Origin: Pedobacter sp. Leaf170
Lineage (GTDB): Bacteria; Bacteroidota; Bacteroidia; Sphingobacteriales; Sphingobacteriaceae
Assembly: GCF_920984665.1 (NCBI RefSeq)
Contig: NZ_CAKLBP010000002.1
Location: forward strand, 682,001 to 746,000
Direction: 5' to 3'
Length of the DNA stretch: 64,000 nt
Shown here: positions 6,431 through 16,261 of the stretch, piece by piece
Position numbering within the stretch: position 1 is the stretch's first letter
How the letters are laid out: each line of letters opens with the position of its first letter
Program-made: the position numbers and the translations under genes
The notes under the pieces: model-generated
What the model saw: only the letters and a program-made list of their open reading frames with translations
Database searches by the model: none
Told to the model about the DNA's origin: nothing

Positions 6431-8185
6431 ATGGAAAAGACCATCATCATAAATATAGGCAATACCATCATCCATATTGAGGAGAGCGCCTACGAGCTTT
6501 TAAAAGCTTATTTAAACGAAGTAAAACAACATTTTTCTAATCATGCTGATGATTTGGAAATTGTAACAGATATAGAAAACCGTATTGCAGAACTGCTTAC
6601 CGAGCAAATGGATGAGCAGAAAAAACAAGTTGTAGATGCTACAAACGTAAATTTTGTAATTAGCCAAATGGGCAGTGTACAAGATTTTGATGCCGTTGAA
6701 GAAGGTGAGGAGCAACCAGTTATAAATACTAGTTTCCAACAACAAGCCACTGATAAAAAATTGTACCGCGATATGGATGAGCGTGTTGTAGCCGGCGTTT
6801 GTGCAGGTATTGCGCACTATTTAAATTTCGATGCAAAATGGATTAGAGTTGCCATGATTTTACTCGCACTTGTAGGTGGCTCGGGTATTTTGGTTTATGT
6901 TATTTTATGGATAATTATGCCAAAGGCGAAATCTAGAATTGAGAAAATGGAGATGCGTGGCGAGCCTGCAAATCTTCAAGGTTTTCAAAGAAATTTAGAT
7001 GAAGAATTGCAATCGGTTAAAGAACGTTTGGCCGAAGCAAACAGACATGCTCAACCAATTTTCAGCAGATTTGGAATGTTTATAGGCGAATTTTTTGAGT
7101 GGCTGGGCAGATTTATTTCTGGTAGCGGAAAGCTAATATTTAAAATTATTGCTGGCTTTATCATCGTATTTGGAGCCGGATTATTATTAGCCTTAATTAT
7201 ATCTACAGCTGCTTTTATGGGGTTTTTAGATTCAAGCGTATATGATTTGTTTCCATTTTCTATTGTAAGTGAAAGTTATAGGGGTGTAATACTATTCTGG
7301 GCATTTATTACACTTTTTGTACCGCTACTAGCTTTGGTTTTGTTTTCAATAAGAGTTGCTTTTAACCGCCAGGCAATTAACAAAACACTATCTTTTGCTT
7401 TGTTAATTATTTGGTTAGCAGGAGTTGCCGGAACAGGTTATTACGTAGCAAAAATTTCGTCAGAATTTAAAGAACATGCAGAATTAACGCAATCAACCGA
7501 TTTAAAAAGCTTTGCTACCTATACTATTGATATAGATAAAAGCAAATATTTCAGTAAGGAAGATAGTGCGGCCTACCATATTGATGATAGTAATAAAAAT
7601 CAAATTGTTGTGGATGATTATGGTGACCATCCTTTTAGAATGCCAAGTTCTGTTAGAATAAGTATTGAGAAAGGCGAGGGAGCGGCAAGCATTACACAAA
7701 CCTACGAATCGCAGGGAAAAACCTTTCAGCTTGCATTACAAAGTGCAAGAAGCATAAATTATAATTTTACACAACGTGAGGATAAACTAATTTTTAACCC
7801 AAGGTTTCAGTTAGTAAAAGGTACAACCTGGAGAAACCAGGAAGTTTGGATAAAACTGAAAATCCCGGTAGGTACAAAACTTATTCTTAAACATGATGCG
7901 TACCGCTATATTAATAATTATGGCGCCTGGGATTGTGAAGATAAAGAAAATGACAACGACGATTTTAGTACATGGGTGATGACCGAAGACGGTTTAAGAT
8001 GTATTGCACAGCTAAAAGAAGAAGCTTTGAATAAGAAAAAGTTAAACAGTGAGCTTTTGGATTTGGAGCAATTACGCAAAGAAAGACGTGTGGATACGGT
8101 TTACCAGGATTCAATATCTGCCAGAATTAGAGAAGTAAAAGAAGAATTAGGTATCAATACTGAAGAAAATACCGCTAATCAATAA
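6431..8185 (+). CDS. PspC domain membrane protein
   Basis: This 584-aa protein has an N-terminal soluble segment (about residues 1-100, with a DIENRIAELLTEQ helix), then a PspC domain at about 109-166 (LYRDMDERVVAGVCAGIAHY followed by a hydrophobic helix), further transmembrane helices between about 235 and 345, and a long C-terminal periplasmic or cytosolic beta-rich part with a charged helical tail. PspC proteins act in envelope stress responses; in Bacteroidota they are commonly paired with a PadR repressor, as here. The short family members have only the PspC domain, so the C-terminal 400 residues are a Bacteroidota-type extension with unknown role. Confidence 0.88.
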   Translation: MEKTIIINIGNTIIHIEESAYELLKAYLNEVKQHFSNHADDLEIVTDIENRIAELLTEQMDEQKKQVVDATNVNFVISQMGSVQDFDAVEEGEEQPVINTSFQQQATDKKLYRDMDERVVAGVCAGIAHYLNFDAKWIRVAMILLALVGGSGILVYVILWIIMPKAKSRIEKMEMRGEPANLQGFQRNLDEELQSVKERLAEANRHAQPIFSRFGMFIGEFFEWLGRFISGSGKLIFKIIAGFIIVFGAGLLLALIISTAAFMGFLDSSVYDLFPFSIVSESYRGVILFWAFITLFVPLLALVLFSIRVAFNRQAINKTLSFALLIIWLAGVAGTGYYVAKISSEFKEHAELTQSTDLKSFATYTIDIDKSKYFSKEDSAAYHIDDSNKNQIVVDDYGDHPFRMPSSVRISIEKGEGAASITQTYESQGKTFQLALQSARSINYNFTQREDKLIFNPRFQLVKGTTWRNQEVWIKLKIPVGTKLILKHDAYRYINNYGAWDCEDKENDNDDFSTWVMTEDGLRCIAQLKEEALNKKKLNSELLDLEQLRKERRVDTVYQDSISARIREVKEELGINTEENTANQ

Positions 8186-8261
8186 ACAAAAATCTGATAG
8201 AATTACTAAGTTGATGGCTTTAGAAGCCTCGACTTTGTAATTCTCCATAAGCTTTAAAAAC

Positions 8262-10712
8262 ATGAAAATATTATTTACGCTAATTGCATGCTTTTTGGCA
8301 TGTGGGGCTTCCTTTGCCCAAAAAATCAATAAACTTTCCGGGAAAGTTATTGATGAAAAAGGTGTGGCTTTGCCTTTTGCAGCGGTAAGAGTTTTAAATT
8401 CTCCGGATACGATGATAGTAAAGAGCGGTTCTACCAATGTTGATGGAGAATTTAATTTTGATGATTTAAAATCTGGTAATTACGTTCTATCTGTTTCGAT
8501 GGCTGGTTATAAAACCACAAAAACAGCAAGTTTTGCATTACTTAATGATTTGAAAATGAATGCCATTACCGTTGAGAGCACGGTGAAACAATTAAAAGAA
8601 GTTAGCATAACGGCTAAGAAACCTTTTGTAGAGCATCAAATTGATAAAACCGTTTTAAACGTAGAAAGCAGCATTGTATCATCAGGAGGTACAGCCTTAG
8701 ATGTTTTGGAAAAAGCACCGGGTGTACAAATTGACAGGCAAAATGAACAAATTAAACTGAATAATAAGACTGGTGTTACCATTATGGTTGATGGAAAAAC
8801 CAATTTTTTATCAGGTGCTGATATTACAACATTGCTTAGTAATATGAGTAGCGACCAGATTGCAACCATTGAGTTAATTACCAATCCATCTTCTAAATAT
8901 GATGCATCTGGAAATGCCGGGATTATCAATATCAAGCTTAAAAGAAATAAAGCTTATGGTACAAACGGAACCATTTCTGTAAATGGTGGGCAAGGTATAA
9001 TGCCCGATTCGCCAACTGATTTAGTTCGTGCAGGTGTAAACCTAAATTTAAATCACCGCGAAGGCAAATGGAATGTTTTTGGAAACGGCGCCGTAGCTAG
9101 AAAGTCGAATTATAACAATACAATTGTTAACCGAACTACTTTCGCCAATGGTTTATCGAGTGCTTTTAATCAGGATTTTGAAAGAAAAAATAAAGGTGTA
9201 GGTTTTCAGGGTAAACTTGGTGCAGACTATTATGCTTCAGAAAAAACTGTTTTTGGTGTAATGGTGGATGCGAATACGGTTAATACCAAGCTCGATAATT
9301 TTAGCAATACTTTTATCAGGGAGCTGCAATCGAATGTTGCGAGTACAAATTCTGTATTGCAAAATGCGTATTCAAAATCGCCGGCTAATAATTTTACGGC
9401 TAACTTCAACATCAAACACGATTTTAATAAAACAGGTAAAAACATCACTTTCGATGTGGATTATTCAAATTTCAATAATAAAAGAGATGAGCAATTTGAT
9501 GCCCGTTATTTAAACCAGGCCGGACAACAAACCAATGCAACTTTGTTAAGAAATAATACCGATGCAAACATAGATATTTATGCGGCCAAAACAGATTTAA
9601 CCTTGCCTGTTAATAAAACCATGAAATTTGAAACTGGTTTGAAAAGCAGCTACGTAGTAACTAATAACGATTTCCTTTCAGAACAATTTTTATCGGGTAA
9701 CTGGCAGAACGATTTAGGCAAATCAAACAATTTTATCTATAAAGAAAACATAAATGCGGCCTATGTAAATTTTGCTAAGGAGTGGAAAGTGTGGCAAATT
9801 CAGTTGGGTTTAAGAGCAGAGCATACACATTCTAACGGAAATTCGATTACCAGCAACAAAGAGGTTGATAGAAATTATTTATCGCTCTTTCCAACTGTTT
9901 TCATCAATCAAAAAATTACCGAAAATAATAACATCCGTTATTCTTACAGCCGCAGAGTAGATAGACCAAATTACCAACAGCTTAACCCATTTGCGTTTTA
10001 CATGGACCCATACGCGGTTGACCAGGGAAATCCGTATTTAAAGCCACAGTTTACTGATAATTTTGAAGTTTCTTACAGTTTTAAGCAGTTATCGTTTTCT
10101 TTAAATTATGCTGATACGAGAGACATGATAACGCAGATTAGTCAGCAGGATGAAGTAACGAGAATAGTAAATGTTATCCGTCAGAACTTAGGTAGAGCGC
10201 AAAACTATTCTGCAGGAGTATATTTTCCTTTAAAGGTGGTTAAATGGTGGAATATGCAAAATAATGCAAGTGTTTACTATAATAAGTTTGAAGATGGAAA
10301 TTTAGAAGGCGCACCCTTTCTATCCTCAAAAGTTGCTTACAACTTTAATACAAATCAACAATTTACATTGCCAAATAACTTCAGTGCCGAAATTAGCTTT
10401 TGGTATAGTTCGCCAAGGGTTTCTGGTGTAGAGCAAACCACAATTGCTCAGTATGCTTTAAATGCAGGTATCCAGAAAACATTGATGAATAAAAAATTGA
10501 AGTTGAGGTTAAATATGGATGATATTTTTGCAACCAATAGATGGGAAGGAAAGTTGGATTATCAAAACGTAAACCTTCGCGTTTCTAATAGATATACTAG
10601 CAGAAGAGCAAATTTTAGTCTGAGCTATAACTTCGGCAACCAGAATGTTAAATCGGTTAGAAATAGAAATACCGCAACTGATGACATTAAAGGTAGAGCT
10701 GGAGGCAACTAA
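8262..10712 (+). CDS. TonB-dependent receptor, outer membrane beta-barrel family
   Basis: This 816-aa outer membrane protein has a signal peptide (cleavage after CGASFAQ), a carboxypeptidase-regulatory-like beta-sandwich at about residues 25-105 (SGKVIDEKGVALPFAAVRV), a plug domain at about 130-225 (ALDVLEKAPGVQ, TIMVDGKTNFLSG, IELITNPSSKYDASGNAGII), and a beta-barrel to the end. The shape matches the OMP_b-brl_3 group, which differs from SusC proteins. It follows the PadR/PspC pair in the same direction after 76 bases. The transported substrate is unknown. No lipoprotein SusD partner is adjacent. Confidence 0.88.
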   Translation: MKILFTLIACFLACGASFAQKINKLSGKVIDEKGVALPFAAVRVLNSPDTMIVKSGSTNVDGEFNFDDLKSGNYVLSVSMAGYKTTKTASFALLNDLKMNAITVESTVKQLKEVSITAKKPFVEHQIDKTVLNVESSIVSSGGTALDVLEKAPGVQIDRQNEQIKLNNKTGVTIMVDGKTNFLSGADITTLLSNMSSDQIATIELITNPSSKYDASGNAGIINIKLKRNKAYGTNGTISVNGGQGIMPDSPTDLVRAGVNLNLNHREGKWNVFGNGAVARKSNYNNTIVNRTTFANGLSSAFNQDFERKNKGVGFQGKLGADYYASEKTVFGVMVDANTVNTKLDNFSNTFIRELQSNVASTNSVLQNAYSKSPANNFTANFNIKHDFNKTGKNITFDVDYSNFNNKRDEQFDARYLNQAGQQTNATLLRNNTDANIDIYAAKTDLTLPVNKTMKFETGLKSSYVVTNNDFLSEQFLSGNWQNDLGKSNNFIYKENINAAYVNFAKEWKVWQIQLGLRAEHTHSNGNSITSNKEVDRNYLSLFPTVFINQKITENNNIRYSYSRRVDRPNYQQLNPFAFYMDPYAVDQGNPYLKPQFTDNFEVSYSFKQLSFSLNYADTRDMITQISQQDEVTRIVNVIRQNLGRAQNYSAGVYFPLKVVKWWNMQNNASVYYNKFEDGNLEGAPFLSSKVAYNFNTNQQFTLPNNFSAEISFWYSSPRVSGVEQTTIAQYALNAGIQKTLMNKKLKLRLNMDDIFATNRWEGKLDYQNVNLRVSNRYTSRRANFSLSYNFGNQNVKSVRNRNTATDDIKGRAGGN

Positions 10713-10731
10713 TTTTAAAATAATTACAGAT

Positions 10732-11093
10732 ATGAAAACATTAATTTATAGCCTTAGTTGCCTTTTAATAGTGCTAACCTTTGGCTGCAGAAATCATAAC
10801 TCGAAGTTGAATTTAAAAACGAGCGATACAAACACAGAATTTAGTTACGAAGCGCTTTATCCGGAAAGTAAAACGGATAAGCTCGAAGCTTATCTTCAGA
10901 AGGAAATTAATAATGATTTGCCTTTAGACCAATTGGTAGATGCAACGGTTAGCCTAACCTCAGGCGCTAAATTCCATTTAAAAGCCAGTGAGGGAAGTTG
11001 AAGATTGGATTTAACAAAGTAGATAGTACGCCTGAAAGTTATATAAAAGTGAAAAAGTTTACTGAGGGTATTGGTGAAATTTTGAAGGATTAG
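10732..11093 (+). pseudogene. small lipoprotein gene split by a frameshift
   Basis: From ATG 10732 the frame encodes a lipoprotein signal (SCLLIVLTFGC, lipid-attachment Cys at about residue 17) and a conserved-looking body rich in charged residues, then stops at TGA 10999-11001 after 89 codons. In the -1 frame the sequence continues from about 10992 with 33 sensible codons (KLKIGFNKVDS to TEGIGEILKD) ending in TAG 11091-11093. Removing the slip at the GAGGGAAG run restores a single protein of about 120 aa. Loss of one G in that run is the simplest cause; a sequencing error would look the same. The gene sits 20 bases after the TonB receptor. I do not recognise the family. Confidence 0.65.
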
Positions 11094-11104
11094 TATGGTA
11101 TGCT

Positions 11105-11146
11105 CGTCATTGCGAGGCACAGCCTGCCCCGACAATTAGGCCACAT
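11105..11146. repeat. REP-like repeat, family A (half-copy)
   Basis: CGTCATTGCGAGGCAC at 11105-11120 is identical to the left arm of the repeat at 28550; no matching right arm is visible, so this is one half of the palindrome. Confidence 0.55.
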
Positions 11147-11250
11147 TTTTTGGTAACGAGCATTTTCAGCAACGCTTAAATTACAAGGCAAACTTGATAA
11201 ATACAATTGGATTTTCAACCTTGCAGGTTCAAAACTAAAACCTGTATTGC

Positions 11251-11907
11251 ATGAAAAAGTACTTCATTTTAATAATCTTTGCTCAAATAGTTTTCTTTAC
11301 CTCTTTTGCGCAAAATAAACCACCATTTTGGGATGATGTACAAACCATAAAAAAGTACGACCAAATGTTTAAACCACCGGTAAATCCGGTACTGTTTGTT
11401 GGAAGTTCTTCAATTAGAAAATGGGATGATTTAACGCAGGTTTTTGCAAAATATAATGCGTTGAACAGAGGCATTGGTGGGGCGGTTGTTAATGATATTA
11501 CTCGTTATCTTAATGATATTGTTTTCCCTTACAATCCTCGCCAGATTATAATTTATGTTGGCGAAAACGATATTGTAAACGATAATGTTACCGCTGATAC
11601 GGTTCTAAACAGAACCGTTAATCTTTACAAAGCCATTAGAGCTAAATTGCCAAACGTACCAATTGCTTACATTTCTATAAAACCTAGTCCGAGTAGAGAT
11701 AAATTTCGTGATAAAGCTATTGGTGCAAACGCATTAATTAAAAATTTTTTAGCAAGCGAAAAAAATACAGCATATATAGACATTTTTCCATCGATGCTAA
11801 AAGATGGTAAAGGCAGAACGGAGTTGTACGTGAGCGATATGCTGCACATGAATGCCGATGGTTACGCCATTTGGAGGAAAGCGGTAAAACCTTATCTCAA
11901 AAAGTAA
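11251..11907 (+). CDS. GDSL-type SGNH hydrolase (secreted esterase/lipase family)
   Basis: This 218-aa protein has a signal peptide (cleavage near FTSFAQ) and the four SGNH blocks: GSSSIRKW at residues 51-58 with the nucleophile Ser in block I, RGIGG at 73-77 (block II Gly), GEND at 104-107 (block III Asn), and D196/H199 in SDMLHMNADGY (block V). The length is normal for single-domain family members. Such enzymes remove acyl or acetyl groups from carbohydrates or lipids; the substrate cannot be told. It stands between two TonB receptors and may process what one of them imports, which is inference. Confidence 0.87.
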   Translation: MKKYFILIIFAQIVFFTSFAQNKPPFWDDVQTIKKYDQMFKPPVNPVLFVGSSSIRKWDDLTQVFAKYNALNRGIGGAVVNDITRYLNDIVFPYNPRQIIIYVGENDIVNDNVTADTVLNRTVNLYKAIRAKLPNVPIAYISIKPSPSRDKFRDKAIGANALIKNFLASEKNTAYIDIFPSMLKDGKGRTELYVSDMLHMNADGYAIWRKAVKPYLKK

Positions 11908-11984
11908 TCGAGATAATTTGGGCAAAATTAAAAGATTATTAATTTCAATAATAATCAACATCAACTAAAGGCGCTTGTATTTCG

Positions 11985-11992
11985 TACATTTG
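11985..11992 (+). promoter_or_regulatory. -7 box for the TonB receptor/DUF4249 operon
   Basis: TACATTTG matches TAnnTTTG and lies 28 bases before the ATG at 12021. No good -33 TTTG is seen 19 bases upstream, so confidence is modest. Confidence 0.35.
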
Positions 11993-12020
11993 GAATTCCT
12001 TCTTTATTGAAATTTCCGGT

Positions 12021-14348
12021 ATGCGTATAAAACTTTATTTGCTGTTTTCCCTTTTCATATTCGTTAATCAGTTTGCTTTTGCACAGCGTAAATTCAACAT
12101 TAGTGGTACAATTCGCGATGCTGCAACCGGCGAAACCTTAATTGGTGCAACTGTAAAATTAAGTGGCAAAACCACCGCCGGAACTTTAACAAATAATTAT
12201 GGTTATTTTGCATTAACCCAGCCCGAGGGCGAATATGAGGTAATTATCAGCTACGCTGGATACCAATCTATTTTAAAAACCATTAGTTTAACAAAGGATA
12301 CAAAGCTTAATGAGGAACTTAAATCTGCAAATGATTTAGCCGAAGTAACCGTTAGTGCTGCTAACCGTAAAAATGAAAATGTAAAAAGCGCACAAATGGG
12401 GCTTGAAAGAATTGATATGAAATCACTCAATTCTATTCCGGTTTTATTGGGCGAAAAAGATGTTTTAAAAACGATTCAACTGTTGCCTGGTGTAAAATCT
12501 GGCGGCGAAGGTAACACAGGCTTTTATGTACGCGGGGGTGCGGCAGACCAAAATCTTATCATATTAGATGAAGCAGTTGTGTACAATTCATCGCATTTAT
12601 TGGGTTTCTTTTCAACCTTTAATGCCGATGCAATTAAGGATGTGAGTTTATATAAAGGCGGAATGCCTGCCCAATATGGCGGTCGTTTATCATCAGTTTT
12701 GGATGTTAAAATGGATGATGGTAATAACAAAGAATTTAAATTTCAGGGCGGCATTGGCTTAATTGCTTCGAGGTTAAAAGCCGAGGGTCCAATAGTAAAA
12801 GATAAAGGCTCATTTATGGTAAGTTTTCGTAGAACTTATATCGATTTATTTTTAAGGGCTTCTCCCGATTCGGCAATTAATGGAAGTACCTTGAACTTTT
12901 ACGACATCAATGCCAAAGCCAATTATAAAATAGACGATAAAAATACAATTTACCTATCGGGATATTTTGGAAAGGACAATATTGGCGTTAAAGATTTGTT
13001 CGAAAATAATTGGGGTAACGTAACCACAACCTTAAGGCTTAATCACATCTTTAGCGATAGGCTATTTTCCAATACATCTTTAATTTATAACAATTATAAC
13101 TACACCGTTCGCTTGCTTAATGATGTAACTAATTTTAAGGCAACGTCTTTGGTTCGCGATTTTAACTTTAAACAGGATTTTCAATATTTTAGCAATAAGC
13201 ATTTGCTGCGGTTTGGTTTAAATGCTACGCATCATCGTATTTCACCCATTGATATCGAAAGCACAGCAGCTCAATCGCAGGTAAACTCTTTAAAACAAGA
13301 GAAACGTTACGGTTTAGAAACTGCCCTGTATGTTTCTGATGAATGGGCAGTTAGTGAAAAATTAAATTTTTTATATGGACTTCGCCTGGCGGCTTTTTCA
13401 TTACTTGGACCGGGTAATTTTAGCAATTACGATACAAAAGGAAATATTTTAAATACGGAAAATATTGCCAGCGGAAAATTTTATAAGAACTACCTTAATT
13501 TAGAGCCAAGGTTTTCGTTAAGCTATCTTTTTAATGATGAAAATTCGGTGAAGGCATCATACAACCGCAACACTCAAAACATTCATATTTTAACCAATGC
13601 AACCTCAAGTTCGCCAACCGACCAATACGTTCTAAGCAGCAATAATATTAAACCAGAAATTGCCGACCAGTTTTCGATGGGTTATTTTAAAAATTTTGAA
13701 GAAAATAATTACGAATTCTCTGGCGAAATTTATTATAAATGGATGCAAAACCAGATTGATTATAAAAACGCTGCACAACTTTTAGCCAATTCAAATATAG
13801 AATCTGAACTCTTATACGGCACTGGCCGAGCTTACGGCTTAGAATTATTTTTTAAAAAGAAATTCGGGAAGCTAAACGGATGGGTAGGTTATACCTTATC
13901 TCGTACTGAAAGAAAATTTGCTGAATTAAATAACGGTAATTATTTCCCTGCAAGGCAGGATAGAACCCACGATGTTTCTTTGGTTGGTATTTACAACATG
14001 AACAAGCGATGGACATTCTCTTCGAGTTTTATTTACAGCACCGGAAATGCAGTTACTTTCCCGGCAGGAAAATATACAGTTAATGGCCAAACGGTTTATT
14101 ATTATACAGAACGAAATGCCGGCAGAATGCCTTACAACATGCGTTTAGATGTAAGCGCAACCTTGGAAGGCAAAAAAACCGGACGTTTCCAATCGAGCTG
14201 GAATTTTGGAATTTATAATGTGTTGGCACGAAAAAATCCATATTCAATTGAATTTATTAACGATCCAAACAATCCGGGTAGAACAGTTGCAGAGCAAACT
14301 TCACTATTTGGTTTAATCCCGTCGGTAACCTGGAACTTTAAATTTTAA
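12021..14348 (+). CDS. TonB-dependent receptor with DUF4249 partner
   Basis: This 775-aa outer membrane receptor has a signal peptide (cleavage near FAFAQ), a carboxypeptidase-regulatory-like domain at about residues 27-110 (ISGTIRDAATGETLIGATVK), a plug domain at about 135-235 (KTIQLLPGV, GFYVRGGAADQNLIILDEAV, YKGGMPAQYGGRLSSV), and a beta-barrel ending in Phe, the usual BAM signal. The gene four bases downstream encodes a DUF4249 lipoprotein, a pairing found widely in Bacteroidota and likely to form a receptor-lipoprotein complex analogous to SusCD. Substrate unknown. Confidence 0.92.
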   Translation: MRIKLYLLFSLFIFVNQFAFAQRKFNISGTIRDAATGETLIGATVKLSGKTTAGTLTNNYGYFALTQPEGEYEVIISYAGYQSILKTISLTKDTKLNEELKSANDLAEVTVSAANRKNENVKSAQMGLERIDMKSLNSIPVLLGEKDVLKTIQLLPGVKSGGEGNTGFYVRGGAADQNLIILDEAVVYNSSHLLGFFSTFNADAIKDVSLYKGGMPAQYGGRLSSVLDVKMDDGNNKEFKFQGGIGLIASRLKAEGPIVKDKGSFMVSFRRTYIDLFLRASPDSAINGSTLNFYDINAKANYKIDDKNTIYLSGYFGKDNIGVKDLFENNWGNVTTTLRLNHIFSDRLFSNTSLIYNNYNYTVRLLNDVTNFKATSLVRDFNFKQDFQYFSNKHLLRFGLNATHHRISPIDIESTAAQSQVNSLKQEKRYGLETALYVSDEWAVSEKLNFLYGLRLAAFSLLGPGNFSNYDTKGNILNTENIASGKFYKNYLNLEPRFSLSYLFNDENSVKASYNRNTQNIHILTNATSSSPTDQYVLSSNNIKPEIADQFSMGYFKNFEENNYEFSGEIYYKWMQNQIDYKNAAQLLANSNIESELLYGTGRAYGLELFFKKKFGKLNGWVGYTLSRTERKFAELNNGNYFPARQDRTHDVSLVGIYNMNKRWTFSSSFIYSTGNAVTFPAGKYTVNGQTVYYYTERNAGRMPYNMRLDVSATLEGKKTGRFQSSWNFGIYNVLARKNPYSIEFINDPNNPGRTVAEQTSLFGLIPSVTWNFKF

Positions 14349-14352
14349 GAAA

Positions 14353-15144
14353 ATGAAAAATATTATTCTATACATTTTTCTTGGTTTGATTTTTACATCA
14401 TGTAAGAAGATTATTGATGTTGATACAAATAATGCGGCACCTCAGATTGTGATTGAAGGAAATATTTCTAATCGATTGATAGCACAGCAGATTCGCATTA
14501 GTAAAACGGTTGGTTATGATGATTTAAGTAATTATCCCGCTGTGCGTGGGGCTAAAGTTACTGTGAATGATAGTCGCGGAAATACTTACAATTTTACTGA
14601 GAGTTTGCCTGGTTTATATGTTTTTGCCATGCGTGGTATACCCGGCATAACTTACACGCTACAGGTTGATGTAGATGGCAAGAGCTATTCGGCAATTTCA
14701 AAAATGCCGGCAGTTGTACCGTTGGATTCTATCGGTGTGGTAAAAAACACATTTTTTGGTAATGAGAACATAAATGTTGCGGCTTATGTTAGCGACCCGG
14801 TTAATGTAGAAAATTTTTATAGGTTTAATCTTTACGTTAATGATAACCTATCGGATAGAATTTATGTAAATAATGATAGATTAACAAATGGCAATAAACT
14901 GCGTTTGCAGCTATTTTACGATGGTCCAAATGATGAGGATTTAAAAAAAGGTGATAAGGTTGCTGTTGATATGGAATGTATCGATTCTAACATTTTTGAT
15001 TATTGGTACGCATTGAATCAGCAAACCGGTCGTGGCCCAAACCAAGGAACTACGCCTGCAAACCCAACATCTAACCTATCAAATGGAGCGCTGGGTTATT
15101 TTAGTGCACATACTTATCAAAGGCTGGCGATTACTGTGCCATAA
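14353..15144 (+). CDS. DUF4249 family outer membrane lipoprotein
   Basis: This 263-aa protein starts with a lipoprotein signal (LGLIFTSCKK, lipid-attached Cys at about residue 17). The body has the repeated beta-sandwich features of DUF4249: VIEGNISN at about residue 35, a KVTVNDSRGNTYNFTE strand pair, and a TYTLQVDVDGKSYSA segment. It starts four bases after the TonB receptor stop and is certainly co-transcribed. By analogy with SusD-like partners it may cap the receptor and bind the ligand at the cell surface; the biochemical role of DUF4249 is not established to my knowledge. Confidence 0.85.
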   Translation: MKNIILYIFLGLIFTSCKKIIDVDTNNAAPQIVIEGNISNRLIAQQIRISKTVGYDDLSNYPAVRGAKVTVNDSRGNTYNFTESLPGLYVFAMRGIPGITYTLQVDVDGKSYSAISKMPAVVPLDSIGVVKNTFFGNENINVAAYVSDPVNVENFYRFNLYVNDNLSDRIYVNNDRLTNGNKLRLQLFYDGPNDEDLKKGDKVAVDMECIDSNIFDYWYALNQQTGRGPNQGTTPANPTSNLSNGALGYFSAHTYQRLAITVP

Positions 15145-15185
15145 TATGGAGTAAAACATCCTTCGCAATTACATGTTATACTTAA

Positions 15186-16145
15186 ATGAAAGTTTTTATA
15201 ACGGGCAATATTGCTAAAAGCGGAATTAAATTATTAGAGGATGAAGGCATTACCATTACTAAATGGGAACAGGATAGACAAATAACTGCTGCCGAATTAA
15301 TTGCAAAATGCCAGGATGTTGATGCTTTGGTAAGTGTTGGACCAAATAAAATTAATAAAGAACTTTTAACAGCTTGTAAGCATTTAAAAGTTATTGCGTT
15401 ACACTCTGTAGGTTTTGATAATGTAGATGTTAAAGCCGCTAAAGAACTTAATATCCCGGTAGGAAATACCCCGGGTGTTTTAAGTGGCGCCACAGCTGAC
15501 ACTGCATTTTTATTGATGTTAATGGTTTCCAGAAAAGCATTGTACCTGCATAAAAAAATTATAAAAGGGCAATGGCAAAATTACGAACCGACACCCGAAC
15601 TAGGCATAGAGCTGAATGGAAAAACACTCGGTATTTTTGGTATGGGCAACATAGGTTTGGAAATGGCAAAGAAATGTGTAGGAGCCTACCAGATGAAAAT
15701 TATTTATCACAATAGAAATAGAAGACCTGAAGATGAGGCTGAGGTAAATGCTAAATACGTTTCTTTTGAAGAATTGCTTGAACAAAGTGATGTTATCTCT
15801 GTACATACAGCATTAACTGAAGAAACTAAAGGCAAATTTAATCTGGAAGTTTTTAATAAAATGAAACCGGGTTCTATCTTTATTAATACTGCTAGAGGTG
15901 GAATCCATAACGAGGAAGATTTGATTAAGGCAATAGAAGATAAAATAATTTGGGGTGCGGGTTTAGATGTAACTAACCCTGAACCGATGGATAAAAATAA
16001 TCCACTCTTAAATATGGAAAGCGTTGCGGTTTTACCTCATATTGGCTCTGCAACTGAAGAAACGAGAAATGCAATGGCAAACTTGGTAGCTAAAAATATT
16101 ATTGCAGGTTTAAAGGGATTGGATTTACCACATCAGGTTAAGTAA
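15186..16145 (+). CDS. D-2-hydroxyacid dehydrogenase (glyoxylate/hydroxypyruvate reductase type)
   Basis: This 319-aa enzyme reduces 2-oxo acids such as glyoxylate or hydroxypyruvate with NAD(P)H. The nucleotide-binding loop GIFGMGNIGLEMA is in the middle of the protein, and the catalytic triad is visible: Arg in INTARGGIHNEEDL, Glu in the NPEPMD segment region, and His in LPHIGSATEETR near the end. The N-terminal substrate domain includes ALHSVGFDNVDVKAAKE and NTPGVLSGATADTAF, the standard family signatures. It stands alone in the forward strand after the DUF4249 gene. The exact substrate is not determined by sequence. Confidence 0.9.
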   Translation: MKVFITGNIAKSGIKLLEDEGITITKWEQDRQITAAELIAKCQDVDALVSVGPNKINKELLTACKHLKVIALHSVGFDNVDVKAAKELNIPVGNTPGVLSGATADTAFLLMLMVSRKALYLHKKIIKGQWQNYEPTPELGIELNGKTLGIFGMGNIGLEMAKKCVGAYQMKIIYHNRNRRPEDEAEVNAKYVSFEELLEQSDVISVHTALTEETKGKFNLEVFNKMKPGSIFINTARGGIHNEEDLIKAIEDKIIWGAGLDVTNPEPMDKNNPLLNMESVAVLPHIGSATEETRNAMANLVAKNIIAGLKGLDLPHQVK

Positions 16146-16261
16146 TTTATATTTTATAAATTTTGTCATGTTGAGATTTTCGAAACACTTTTCTTAATAA
16201 ACGATTTCGTTATGCTCAGCTTGGCTAGGCACCTTAATGTTGGTTAAGTATCCAAATTTTT

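Noticed and set aside
10645..10731. Upstream part of the 118-codon frame containing the small lipoprotein
   Set aside because: It overlaps the end of the TonB receptor gene in another frame; the lipoprotein signal begins only at ATG 10732.
16160..16235. Possible further REP-like repeat (GTCATGTTGAG to TATGCTCAGCTTGG)
   Set aside because: It resembles the edges of such repeats, but the arms pair poorly and I could not align it to family A with confidence.
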